Below are positions 17,024 through 27,534 of a stretch of DNA of 64,000 nt, in pieces. This stretch comes from Tsukamurella tyrosinosolvens. Lineage in GTDB: Bacteria > Actinomycetota > Actinomycetes > Mycobacteriales > Mycobacteriaceae. Below the pieces are notes generated by a model. It was not told where the DNA came from and searched no databases. It worked only from the letters and a program-made list of their open reading frames with translations. The position numbers and the translations under genes were made by a program. The stretch's first letter is position 1. Each line of letters starts with the position of its first letter. The stretch is from contig NZ_FNSA01000003.1 of NCBI RefSeq assembly GCF_900104775.1, positions 2,914,001 to 2,978,000 on the forward strand, read 5' to 3'.

Positions 17024-19165
17024 TCAGAAGGGTGGCGGGTCGTCGAACGACGGTGCCGGGCTCGACGGTCGGGGCTCGCCGATGGCGGCGGCGAGGTGCT
17101 CCTCGATCGTGCTGATGGGAGTGTTCGCGCGGGCGAGCTCCGCCTCCATCGCGGCGACGTTGCGCTGTCGCAGGCGCTCGCGGCGCGCGTGTTCGCGCTG
17201 GAGGCGCGTGCGACCTCCCGGCAGTGGGGCCTGCGTGCGGCGGTTCGATTCTTCGGCGCTATCGGGCAGGGTCCAGCGCACGCGCTTCAGGTCGGGGAAC
17301 AGTGCAAGGACTGTGCCACTCGGATCGACGATGTAGCGACGCCCGTACGGCGAGGTCCACAGGATCCGGCCGTCGGGCAGGCGCGCGTCGATCCAACCAC
17401 CCGCGGACTTGAGCTGATGATGCGCCACGCACAGCGGCTGCAGCTGATCCGCCGAGGTAGCGCCACCCAGCTCCGGGTCGCGGTGGTCGTACTCGCGCCG
17501 ATGGTCGACCTGCGCCCGCGTCGCGGGACGGGTGCAGTAGGGAAACACGCACCGCGGGAACACCAGCCGCAGGTACCGCCGCAGATCCGCCGACGGCCGA
17601 TACCCGTGGCTCCCCCGCGCCGACACCACTGCACCGGAACCACCCGCATCGCGAGCGTCGACCTCGACGCCCACACCGATGTCCGGCGGCGCACCCTGTG
17701 AATCGGGGGCGTCATCGGGATCGTCATCGCGGCGCGGAGGGGGTGGTGACCCGTCCGGCGGCGGGCAGTCGGGCGGCAGATCGTCGGGCGGACATCCACC
17801 GAACCAGCCCCCGTCCCCCTCGCCCGGACCCGCATGACCTTCGAGCCGAACGACGACGTCCGCCCAGACGGCCGCGAAGTCCACTGTCCCGCGCGGGCCG
17901 TCGAATCCCGATGCGGGAACAGAGGTCCGCTCGCGCTCCATCGGTCCTGGTGGCAACTGTTCTGCGATCGCCGATTCACCGACCCGCTGGCCGAAGGGGC
18001 GAATCCTCGCGTCCTCGCGAGCAGCGAGCTCGCGCGCGTGGTCGCCGGTGATCGGACCGTGGCCGACCAGATACCCGAAGCCACCTCGCGCATCGCGTTC
18101 GACAGCGCCCGCGGGCACCGCTTCCGACTCAGTTGCAGTGTCGACATCAGGACCGGGCTCGGAAACAGGTCCGGAAGTCGGATCGTGCTCCGCCTCGGCA
18201 CCAGTGACGAGCGCCGATCTCCTTTCGGAATCGCCTTCTGGCGCAGCCAGGTCGCGCTCGTTGATGACGACGTTGATCATCGTCACGAACCGGGTGATCA
18301 CGCCGTCCGCGTCCGGTTCGCCGTGGAACCGCGCTTCGCGGTAGCGGCAGTCGGGCGTCTCGCATTGGCAGCCGAGGGTGCTGTATCCCCGGGTGAGCTG
18401 CACCCAGCCGTCGGCGCGGCGCTGCGCCGGCGTCCGTGGATCGGCGTCGCACACGGTGCCCGCGATGTGGTCGACCCGCGCCTCCACCTCGCGCACATCC
18501 TCTGCCGGCATGAGGGCGAACACCGCGGCCATGCCGTCCTGCTCGGGACGGAAGCTCACCCTCCGGTCCTCGATCGCCGCGCGGCGCCGCCGTTCGGCCG
18601 CCTCCGCATCGATCTGATCGACGATCAGGTCGGCAGCCTCCCGCAACGCGGGGAGTGAGAGTACTTCGTAGTCCATCGTCAGACGGTCGGCGAGAAGTTC
18701 GTCGAACCGGCGCACCTGCTCCCCGTCGAGCGCCCGGGACCGATGCAGCGCCGCCTCCCCCGCCTTGGGCGAGATCACGTTCTCCCCGATCAACGCGAAC
18801 ACCTTGGGCAACCGCTCCACGAGGCCGATCGCCGTCTCGATCGCGATCCGGGCGGCCGTCGACCCCAGCCGCAGCAGCGTCGAGACCTGCGCCTCCAACG
18901 CCACACCTGCCGCGGTGAGGCTCCGTCGGGCCTCCAGCGCCTCCGCGAAGTCGCCCGGCCTCGCCAGGTACTCCGCCTCGTCGTCGGCGTACATCACCCG
19001 ATGCAGGGCGTACACGGCCGTCATCGTCCGGCAGTACGCGAGGCTCTCGCACCGACGTTGTTCGAACAACATCTCCGCGACCGCACGCTCCTGACCAACC
19101 GCACCGACGAGCCCTGAGGGAATCAATATCCCAGGTAAGTCCCTCAATCCGGCCGGCATTGTCAT
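17024..19165 (-). CDS. DUF222-HNH endonuclease domain protein (13E12 repeat type)
   Basis: A 713-residue protein with an N-terminal DUF222 region (MLFEQRRCESLAYCRTM, helical to about residue 270), a long acidic Pro/Asp/Gly-rich linker (~450-520) and an HNH nuclease domain at about 540-590 (CVFPYC, VDHRREYDH, CVAHHQLK). This architecture is that of the REP13E12 family of M. tuberculosis, often multicopy. Several Mtb members are reported as SOS-regulated, and here TCGAAC/GTTCGA half-sites stand in front of the gene. ATG at 19165 was chosen because TAGAAT lies 6 bases upstream (leaderless). No terminal repeats or transposase are seen, so I call it a gene and not a complete mobile element. Confidence 0.88.
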   Translation of the reverse strand: MTMPAGLRDLPGILIPSGLVGAVGQERAVAEMLFEQRRCESLAYCRTMTAVYALHRVMYADDEAEYLARPGDFAEALEARRSLTAAGVALEAQVSTLLRLGSTAARIAIETAIGLVERLPKVFALIGENVISPKAGEAALHRSRALDGEQVRRFDELLADRLTMDYEVLSLPALREAADLIVDQIDAEAAERRRRAAIEDRRVSFRPEQDGMAAVFALMPAEDVREVEARVDHIAGTVCDADPRTPAQRRADGWVQLTRGYSTLGCQCETPDCRYREARFHGEPDADGVITRFVTMINVVINERDLAAPEGDSERRSALVTGAEAEHDPTSGPVSEPGPDVDTATESEAVPAGAVERDARGGFGYLVGHGPITGDHARELAAREDARIRPFGQRVGESAIAEQLPPGPMERERTSVPASGFDGPRGTVDFAAVWADVVVRLEGHAGPGEGDGGWFGGCPPDDLPPDCPPPDGSPPPPRRDDDPDDAPDSQGAPPDIGVGVEVDARDAGGSGAVVSARGSHGYRPSADLRRYLRLVFPRCVFPYCTRPATRAQVDHRREYDHRDPELGGATSADQLQPLCVAHHQLKSAGGWIDARLPDGRILWTSPYGRRYIVDPSGTVLALFPDLKRVRWTLPDSAEESNRRTQAPLPGGRTRLQREHARRERLRQRNVAAMEAELARANTPISTIEEHLAAAIGEPRPSSPAPSFDDPPPF

Positions 19166-19234
19166 TCTTCGATTCTACGCCCGTTCGAACGCTCACGCCA
19201 TACTTGTTCGAGCCTTACTCGAACGGATGTCCGG
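19166..19234 (-). promoter_or_regulatory. leaderless promoter and LexA-like half-sites of the HNH gene
   Basis: On the minus strand TAGAAT (19172-19177) is followed by 6 bases and the ATG at 19165. GTTCGAAC lies at 19183-19190, and an inverted repeat GTTCGAG-CCTTA-CTCGAAC at 19206-19224. TCGAACGGATGTCCGG (19219-19234) matches the actinobacterial SOS box TCGAAC-N4-GTTCGA at 10 of 12 fixed positions. Confidence 0.5.
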
Positions 19235-19499
19235 TCGGCAGTACCGCCGCTCAAGCTCGCCGCGCGCGCCGCCCCGGTGCCCGCCGCGGGCGGGCACCAA
19301 GCCGCACAGAGGTCTCCGAGCACGCCGGCACGCGAGCACGGTTTCGCCACATATGGGCCCCGTCGTCTGGAATCGGAGCGATCGAGACCTCGGCGGCACC
19401 CCCGATCTCGGATACGGTGAACGAGGAACACAGCCGCGGCTGTCGCGGTGAAGCAGAGGCGACGGCGGTCAGCGGACGAGTCCACCGGAAGGTTGCATC
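19235..19499. other. non-coding remainder between HNH and antitoxin genes
   Basis: I find no convincing gene in the 334-base interval 19166-19499. Beyond the HNH promoter it holds TACGGT (19413-19418), a -10 candidate for the antitoxin gene, and a 14-bp perfect palindrome ACAGCCGCGGCTGT (19430-19443) in its putative leader. Confidence 0.5.
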
Positions 19500-19760
19500 A
19501 TGGCGCTTCTCGACAAGATCAAGGAACTGCTCGGCAAGAACCCCGACCAGGTCAACAAGGTGATCGACAAGGCGGGCACCGCGGCGAAGGGCAAGTTCGC
19601 CGGACACGAGGACAAGATCGACCAGGCCGTGAACAAGGTCAAGGACGTGACCGGCGGCGCCGGCACCACCCCACCGGCCGGCGGCCCCACCCCGCCCGCC
19701 GGCGGCGCAACCCCGCCCGCCGGTGGTGACTCCGCCCCCGGCACCCCGCCCCAGGGCTGA
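19500..19760 (+). CDS. MT0933/Rv0909-type antitoxin, orphan, with PPAGG repeats
   Basis: An 86-residue protein. Residues 1-50 (ALLDKIKELLGKNPDQVNK, DKAGTAAKGKFAGHEDKID) match the MT0933_antitox family, whose M. tuberculosis member Rv0909 pairs with toxin Rv0910. The C-terminal ~35 residues are a Pro/Gly/Ala tail with PPAGG three times. GGAAGG lies about 8 bases before the ATG. No polyketide-cyclase-like Rv0910 partner is adjacent: the flanks are the HNH gene and nhaA. It may be a stand-alone relative or act on a distant toxin. Confidence 0.75.
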   Translation: MALLDKIKELLGKNPDQVNKVIDKAGTAAKGKFAGHEDKIDQAVNKVKDVTGGAGTTPPAGGPTPPAGGATPPAGGDSAPGTPPQG

Positions 19761-19788
19761 CGCGGACCACCGCGACACCACCACCGAC

Positions 19789-19820
19789 ACGTGCCCACCT
19801 CGTGATCGAGGTGGGCACGT
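19789..19820. terminator. strong hairpin terminator after antitoxin gene
   Basis: ACGTGCCCACCTC (19789-19801) pairs perfectly with GAGGTGGGCACGT (19808-19820) around a 6-base loop, 28 bases after the stop codon. Confidence 0.8.
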
Positions 19821-19863
19821 CCGTCTTCGACGACGGCGCCCGATCGTGATGCCGGATCCACCG

Positions 19864-19869
19864 TAGGGT
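19864..19869 (+). promoter_or_regulatory. leaderless promoter -10 of nhaA-dsbA
   Basis: TAGGGT, then 7 bases, then ATG at 19877. This decides ATG 19877 over the in-frame GTG at 19868. Confidence 0.65.
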
Positions 19870-19876
19870 GTTCGAC

Positions 19877-21733
19877 ATGTCCGCCACCGACGCGCCCGAC
19901 CGCCGGCTGACCGCGTGGGCCGACGCCGCGATCGAGAAGCTGCGCAGCGAGTCCGGGAGCGCCCTCCTGCTGGTCGCGATCTCGCTGATCGCGCTCCTCT
20001 GGGCGAATTCGCCGTTCTCCGACGCCTACTTCCACCTGTGGGAGACGCCGATCAGCGTCGACATCGGCGACCTGCGGTTCGACATGAGCCTGCACCACTG
20101 GATCAACGACGGCCTGATGGTGATCTTCTTCTTCCTCATCGGGTTGGAGGTGCGGCAGGAGTTCGCGGTCGGGTCGCTGCGCGACCGCAGCAAGGCGATG
20201 GTGCCGCTCATCGCGGGCCTGGCCGGGGTGGTGCTGCCCGCGCTGATCTACCTGGCCGTCGCGGGCCGCGAAGCTCCCAGCGGGTGGGGCATCGTCGTGG
20301 GCACCGACACGGCATTCCTGCTCGGCATGCTCGCGATCCTGGGTCCGCGGATGTCGAACCAGCTCCGGGTGTTCCTGTTGACCCTCACGGTGGTCGACGA
20401 CTTCCTCGCCGTCGCGATCATCGGCACCGTCTACACCGAGGACCTCGACTACGGCGCGCTGGCGATCGCTCTCCTCGGCCTGGTCATGCTGTGGCTGCTC
20501 GGACGGAGCGGGCAGTGGCGCAGCGGCCCGTACATCGTGCTGATCGTGGTCATCTGGGGCGCGACGATCACGTCGGGCGTGCACCCGTCGCTCGCCGGTA
20601 TGGCCGCCGGCCTGCTGATTCCGTCGGCCGACCCGGACCGCGCGAACGTTGTGGAGGCCAAGCACCTGTTCCGCGATTACTGGCAGGCTCCCGCCGCGGG
20701 CGCGGCCCGGATCGTGACCAGCGGCGTGCGGCGGTCGATCTCGGTGAACGAGCGTATGCACGAGTCGCTGCGCGGCATGGTCTCGCTCGTGGTCGTGCCG
20801 ATCTTCGCGCTCGCCAACGCCGGTATCGACCTGCGCGGTGACGGTCTCACTGATGCCCTGACCTCCCCGATCACCTGGGGCGTGGTCGCCGGCCTCGTGC
20901 TCGGGAAGTTCCTCGGCATCACGGCGGGCACCTGGCTCTCCGTGCGGCTCGGGCTCGGAAGACTGCCCGACGGGGTCGGACGCGGTAGCGTGCTCGGCGG
21001 TGCCGCCCTCTCCGGCATCGGTTTCACGATGGCGCTGCTCATCATCTCGCTGGCCCTCGACGACGAGCGGCAGGCGAAGGCCGCCACCGTCGGCGTGCTC
21101 ATCGCGATGGTGCTCTCGCTCCTGCTGGGTTGGCTGGTGTTCCGGTTCGCGCGGGTCCGAATGGGCGAGACCAGCGCCGACCTGCCGATGACCCTGACGC
21201 CGGCCGTGCACGGCGGCGACCACGCGATCGGGGAACCGGACGCCCCCTACACCGTGGTCGAGTACCTCGACTTCGAGTGCCCGTTCTGCGCCCGCGCCAC
21301 CGGTATGGGCCGGGACCTGCAGGAGCATTTCGGCGACGACATCCGCTACGTGGTGCGCCACCTGCCCCTCGAGGACGTGCATCCGCACGCGTTCCGCGCG
21401 GCGATCGCGGCCGAGGCGGCCGCTCAGCAGGGCGCTTTCTGGCACATGCACGACATGCTGTTCACGCACCAGGACCACCAGGAACCCGAGGACCTCCGAC
21501 GGTACGCCGAGGAGATCGGCCTGGACCTGGCCCGGTACGACGCCGCCGTCGCCGACCCCGAACTCGCCGAGCTGATCCGGCGCCACGAGCGCAGCGCGCA
21601 CGACAGCGGCGCCCGCGGCACTCCGACGTTCTTCCTCAACGGGATCCGGCACCGCGGCCCGCACGACGCCCGCACCCTGATCGCGGCCCTCGAATCGACG
21701 GAGCTGGCCTCCGCGTCCCGGCGGCGGTCCTGA
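19877..21733 (+). CDS. nhaA: NhaA Na+/H+ antiporter fused to a DsbA-type thioredoxin domain
   Basis: A 618-residue fusion. Residues ~10-430 are an NhaA antiporter with about 12 membrane segments and the paired aspartates of the ion site in TVVDDFLAV (Asp163/164 in E. coli NhaA). Residues ~440-610 are a DsbA/thioredoxin_4 domain with active site CPFC (468-471) and the cis-Pro loop GTPTFFLNG. The fusion is known in actinobacteria. The thioredoxin part follows the last membrane segment; which side of the membrane it occupies is not settled by eye. A role coupling pH/Na+ homeostasis to redox is possible but unproven. No DsbB/VKOR gene is adjacent. Confidence 0.9.
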   Translation: MSATDAPDRRLTAWADAAIEKLRSESGSALLLVAISLIALLWANSPFSDAYFHLWETPISVDIGDLRFDMSLHHWINDGLMVIFFFLIGLEVRQEFAVGSLRDRSKAMVPLIAGLAGVVLPALIYLAVAGREAPSGWGIVVGTDTAFLLGMLAILGPRMSNQLRVFLLTLTVVDDFLAVAIIGTVYTEDLDYGALAIALLGLVMLWLLGRSGQWRSGPYIVLIVVIWGATITSGVHPSLAGMAAGLLIPSADPDRANVVEAKHLFRDYWQAPAAGAARIVTSGVRRSISVNERMHESLRGMVSLVVVPIFALANAGIDLRGDGLTDALTSPITWGVVAGLVLGKFLGITAGTWLSVRLGLGRLPDGVGRGSVLGGAALSGIGFTMALLIISLALDDERQAKAATVGVLIAMVLSLLLGWLVFRFARVRMGETSADLPMTLTPAVHGGDHAIGEPDAPYTVVEYLDFECPFCARATGMGRDLQEHFGDDIRYVVRHLPLEDVHPHAFRAAIAAEAAAQQGAFWHMHDMLFTHQDHQEPEDLRRYAEEIGLDLARYDAAVADPELAELIRRHERSAHDSGARGTPTFFLNGIRHRGPHDARTLIAALESTELASASRRRS

Positions 21734-21778
21734 CCGCCGCCGGTCCGGATCGGCGAGCGCGGCGCGCCCGGCCGACCC

Positions 21779-24619
<2,841 letters not shown>

Positions 24620-24639
24620 TGGGGACCTCCGGGCCGGGT

Positions 24640-24790
24640 GCCCTCTCCCTCAGTCGCCGGCGGCTCCAGAGGCGCCCAACCCACGTGGTCCTGGTGCCTG
24701 AGAGATTGACGGAGAGGTGTTGCTCCTTCGGCGCCCCGGGGTCCCGTGCTCGACGGTGCCCGCTGGGCTCTCCCACGCGGTGTTGCGACG
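24640..24790 (-). ncRNA. glycine riboswitch upstream of gcvP
   Basis: The minus-strand leader reads GTGGGAGAGCC (from ~24783), GCCGAAGGAGCAAC (about 24733-24720), CAATCTCTCAGGCACC (about 24708-24693) and CTCTGGAG (about 24671-24664), the conserved core of a glycine aptamer. Only one complete aptamer is evident; a partial second one toward the start codon (GAGGGAGAGGGCACC) may be a degenerate partner. It ends about 20 bases before the gcvP ATG. Confidence 0.9.
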
Positions 24791-24797
24791 CACGAAG

Positions 24798-24803
24798 ATT
24801 CTA
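24798..24803 (-). promoter_or_regulatory. -10 box of gcvP transcription unit
   Basis: TAGAAT on the minus strand, about 10 bases before the first conserved riboswitch base, so transcription would start right at the aptamer. Confidence 0.6.
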
Positions 24804-24835
24804 ACGCATTTCAACAGGACGCCCGTACGGTGAGG

Positions 24836-26023
24836 TCAGGCGGGGAGACGAGCCTCCACGACCTCGACGGCGCGCGCGAGTCCGCCCAGTTCGGCGAGTT
24901 CCGCGGCCAGATCCTCTGCGCGGCCCGTGAGCGCCAGCGCCGCGTCGCATGCTGCGCCCAGCGTCGTCGCGGACAGCTCCTCGGGGATGGGCACGGCGAT
25001 GCCGGCCGCCGCGAGCATCGTCGCGTTCTCGAACTGGTCGGCGGCCTGCGGCGCGGTCACGACGGGCGTCCCGGTCAGCATCGCCTCGCTCGCCCCGCCC
25101 ATCCCCGCGTGCGTGAGGAAGACGTCGGTCTCCTGCAGCACCGCGACCTGGTCGATCCACGGGTGCACCTCGACGTTCGGCGGCACCGAACCGTCGGAGG
25201 CGGTCACCGTCGACGGCTCCGTCCGGCCCCCGACCTGCAGGATCACGCGCCAGTCGGGCCGCTGCGCGGCGAGGTCGCAGGCGGCGCGGTAGGTCGCGGG
25301 CTGGTCGGTGAAGGCCGAGCCGAAGGAGACCAGCAGCGTCGTCCTGCGGTCCCGGTCGCCCGACGGTGCCTCGGGGATGCTCCGGGCCGGACCGGTGAAG
25401 GTGTACACGGAGCGGTCCACGCGGTCGGCGTTCGGCTGCATCGACGGGGCGATCAGGACGAGCGAGCGCTCCGGGCCACCGAGGAAGCGCAGCGAGTCCT
25501 CGTGGATGCCGTGCCGCGCGAGGAGCGCGTCCTGCCGGGCGAGCATGGCGACGCCACGGGGGTCGGTGCGGAGCATCGCGTGGAAGTCGGCCATGTCCTC
25601 GTCGTAGCCCTCCCAGGCGACGTAGGTCGGCGAGACCTGCAGCGTCGGCACGCCCCACGTCCGGGCCAGCACGACGCTCATGGCACCGGCGATGTCGTAG
25701 AGGATCAGGTCGGGGCGGTCGTCCTCGTAGAGCCGGAACCACCGGGGCAGCTGGTTCTCGTACTCGTCCGCGAACAGGGAGAGCTGGTCGATGACGTCGC
25801 CGCCGTAGGCCTCGGCGTCGTCGGTCCCGGCGGCCGCGCCGATCTTCGGGAGCACGGAGTCGTAGGCGCGGAACTCGGCGCCGGTGGGCTCGATCGTCGC
25901 GCGCATGGACGGATCGTTGGCGTAGGTGACGCGGTGGCCGCGGCGGACGAGCTCCGCGATCAGGTCCAGCGACGGGAGCACGTGGCCCGGGGCGGGGATG
26001 GAGAACATCGCGATGTGGGCCAT
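24836..26023 (-). CDS. MGT-family (macrolide-type) UDP-glycosyltransferase
   Basis: A 395-residue GT1/GT-B enzyme. It starts with HIAMFSIPAPGHVLPSLDL, and the nucleotide-sugar binding region is LTHAGMGGASEAMLTGTPV followed by PQAADQFENA. This is the OleD/macrolide glycosyltransferase type, which attaches glucose to macrolides, flavonoids or lipids. ATG at 26023 was chosen because TAGCGT lies 7 bases upstream; frames reading further upstream lack a plausible start. It sits between resR-like and gcvP, where M. tuberculosis has no such gene as far as I recall, so it may be an insertion. Acceptor unknown; a detoxification role is a guess. Confidence 0.85.
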   Translation of the reverse strand: MAHIAMFSIPAPGHVLPSLDLIAELVRRGHRVTYANDPSMRATIEPTGAEFRAYDSVLPKIGAAAGTDDAEAYGGDVIDQLSLFADEYENQLPRWFRLYEDDRPDLILYDIAGAMSVVLARTWGVPTLQVSPTYVAWEGYDEDMADFHAMLRTDPRGVAMLARQDALLARHGIHEDSLRFLGGPERSLVLIAPSMQPNADRVDRSVYTFTGPARSIPEAPSGDRDRRTTLLVSFGSAFTDQPATYRAACDLAAQRPDWRVILQVGGRTEPSTVTASDGSVPPNVEVHPWIDQVAVLQETDVFLTHAGMGGASEAMLTGTPVVTAPQAADQFENATMLAAAGIAVPIPEELSATTLGAACDAALALTGRAEDLAAELAELGGLARAVEVVEARLPA

Positions 26024-26030
26024 GCCGCCC

Positions 26031-26036
26031 ACGCTA
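26031..26036 (-). promoter_or_regulatory. leaderless promoter -10 of glycosyltransferase gene
   Basis: TAGCGT on the minus strand, 7 bases before ATG 26023. Confidence 0.6.
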
Positions 26037-26079
26037 GGCCCCGGGACGCGGCCGGGGCGAACGGATTTCTCGAGGACGA

Positions 26080-26694
26080 CTACCCCGTGGCGCGGGCGCG
26101 GTTGCGGCGCCGCGAGGCCAGCTCGTCCTCGGGAGCGGACTCGGCGGCCACGCCGTCGGCGCGCTCGCCCGGGAAGTCGGCGATGGTGCCGGTCAGCTCG
26201 CGCATCGCGCCGGAGACGGCGATGCCGAAGACGCCCTGACCGTGCTGCAGGAGGTCGACGACCTCCTCGGCGCTGGTGCACTCGTAGACGGTGGTGCCGT
26301 CGGAGAAGAGGGTGATCCGGGCCAGGTCCTCGACGCCGCGCTGGCGGAGGTGGTCGACGGCGACGCGGATGTTCTGCAGCGAGATGCCCGTGTCGAGCAG
26401 GCGCTTGACGATCTTGAGGACGAGCACGTCCTTGAAGGAGTACAGACGCTGGGTGCCGGAGCCGCCCGCGCTCCGGATGGAGGGCACGACGAGCGAGGTG
26501 CGGGCCCAGTAGTCGAGCTGCCGGTAGGTGATGCCGGCGATCTGGCAGGCGCTGGGGCCGCGGTAGCCGAGCAGCTCGTCCGGGATGGTGTCGTTCGGGA
26601 ACAGGCCCGGAGCGATGTCGTCGAGCGAGCCCTGGGTGCCCACGGCGGAATCCGCCTGCGGCGCGTTCTGCCCGGTGCCGTCCTGATCGGTCAC
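26080..26694 (-). CDS. MerR-family regulator, Rv1830/ResR-like
   Basis: A 204-residue MerR protein. After an acidic N-terminal tail, the winged helix-turn-helix runs from GPSACQIAGITYRQLDYWART to LYSFKDVLVLKIVKRLLD, followed by a predicted helical region and a C-terminal domain (TLFSDGTTVYECTSAEEVV). GTG at 26694 is preferred: GAGGGAG ends 6 bases before it; ATG 26709 would add five residues. Position after the bifunctional nuclease gene matches Rv1830, described in mycobacteria as ResR/McdR, a regulator of growth and division. No metal-binding cysteines of classical MerR sensors are seen. Confidence 0.85.
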   Translation of the reverse strand: MTDQDGTGQNAPQADSAVGTQGSLDDIAPGLFPNDTIPDELLGYRGPSACQIAGITYRQLDYWARTSLVVPSIRSAGGSGTQRLYSFKDVLVLKIVKRLLDTGISLQNIRVAVDHLRQRGVEDLARITLFSDGTTVYECTSAEEVVDLLQHGQGVFGIAVSGAMRELTGTIADFPGERADGVAAESAPEDELASRRRNRARATG

Positions 26695-26797
26695 TGCCGT
26701 CTCCCTCATGAGGTCCGTGCGCACTATCAGAGTACGCCTGCCGCGTGCAGGCCGTCGGTGTAATTCCCTCGGTGCCATTTCGCGGTGTTCGGCGTGA

Positions 26798-26861
26798 ACG
26801 CTAGGGCGCGGAGAGCGCCGAATCAACGCGACACACCGACACCCTCAAGTTGAAGTTGAGG
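26798..26861 (-). promoter_or_regulatory. sigma-70 promoter and MerR-type operator of the resR-like gene
   Basis: On the minus strand TTGATT (26821-26826) and TAGCGT (26798-26803) stand exactly 17 bases apart. Just upstream, CCTCAAGTTGAAGTTGAGG (26843-26861) is a near-palindrome of the MerR/SoxR-box type. Transcription would start about 100 bases before the GTG; the leader contains GCCTGC-CGCGT-GCAGGC (26736-26752) and the palindrome CCTCATGAGG (26704-26713) over the Shine-Dalgarno. Confidence 0.55.
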
Positions 26862-26930
26862 TCGAGATCGAATCGTGACCTCTCCGCGGTGCCGGATCCG
26901 CGCCGGATCACCGCCGAGTCACCGTCGGAT

Positions 26931-27449
26931 TCAGGAGTCGCCGGGCGCCTTGAAATCGTCGGCCGAGATGGAATCGAGGAACTCCTTGAACGCCTCGACC
27001 TCCTCGTCGGCGGGCGGCTCCTCAGCGGATTCGCTTGCCTCCGTGTCGATCTCCTCGTCCGGGAGCAGGAGGCCCGCCTCGGCGAGCACCTCCTCCTCCG
27101 CGAAGATCGGGACCTCGAGCCGCACGGCCATCGCGACGGAGTCCGACGGCCGGGCCGAGACGGTCTGGTCACCGTCGAGCACGAGGTCCGCGAAGAACGT
27201 GCCCTCCTGGAGCCCCGTGATCCGCACCTCGGTGACCGAGCGACCCAAGGTCTCGAGCAGGTCGACGATGAGGTCGTGCGTGAGCGGACGGCGCGGCTCG
27301 ACGCCCTGCAACTTGATCGCGATCGCCGTGGCCTCCCCCTGGCCGATCCAGATGGGCAGGTACCGGGGGCCCGAGACCTCCCGCAGGAGCAGCACGGGAT
27401 CGTTCTGCGGCGGGTCCATCCGGATGCCCGCGACGGTCATCTCGATCAT
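26931..27449 (-). CDS. bifunctional nuclease family protein (DUF151), Rv1829-like
   Basis: A 172-residue protein of the BFN/DUF151 family: VLLLREVSGPRYLPIWIGQGEA, then LLETLGRSVTEVRITGLQEGTFFA and SARPSDSVAMAVR, with an acidic tail. Plant and some bacterial homologues have RNase/DNase activity; the actinobacterial protein is uncharacterised. ATG at 27449 carries a leaderless signal (TAAGCT, 6 bases, ATG). It sits between the ftsR-like and resR-like genes exactly as Rv1829 does. Confidence 0.88.
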   Translation of the reverse strand: MIEMTVAGIRMDPPQNDPVLLLREVSGPRYLPIWIGQGEATAIAIKLQGVEPRRPLTHDLIVDLLETLGRSVTEVRITGLQEGTFFADLVLDGDQTVSARPSDSVAMAVRLEVPIFAEEEVLAEAGLLLPDEEIDTEASESAEEPPADEEVEAFKEFLDSISADDFKAPGDS

Positions 27450-27455
27450 GGTTCC

Positions 27456-27461
27456 AGCTTA
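27456..27461 (-). promoter_or_regulatory. leaderless promoter -10 of DUF151 gene
   Basis: TAAGCT on the minus strand, 6 bases before ATG 27449. Confidence 0.55.
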
Positions 27462-27534
27462 CCGGCGCGGCAGCGGGATCGAGCGCGGACGCCCGGTTGC
27501 CAGGGAGCGAAGCGGGCCGGGCCCGGGGACGGCG

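Noticed and set aside
17024-19165. Insertion sequence around the DUF222-HNH gene
   Set aside because: No transposase motif, terminal inverted repeats or target-site duplication were found; the gene has its own promoter.
26843-26861. Naming the inverted repeat a SoxR box
   Set aside because: It differs from the SoxR box in the centre and length, and the adjacent MerR protein lacks Fe-S cysteines; I call it only MerR-type.
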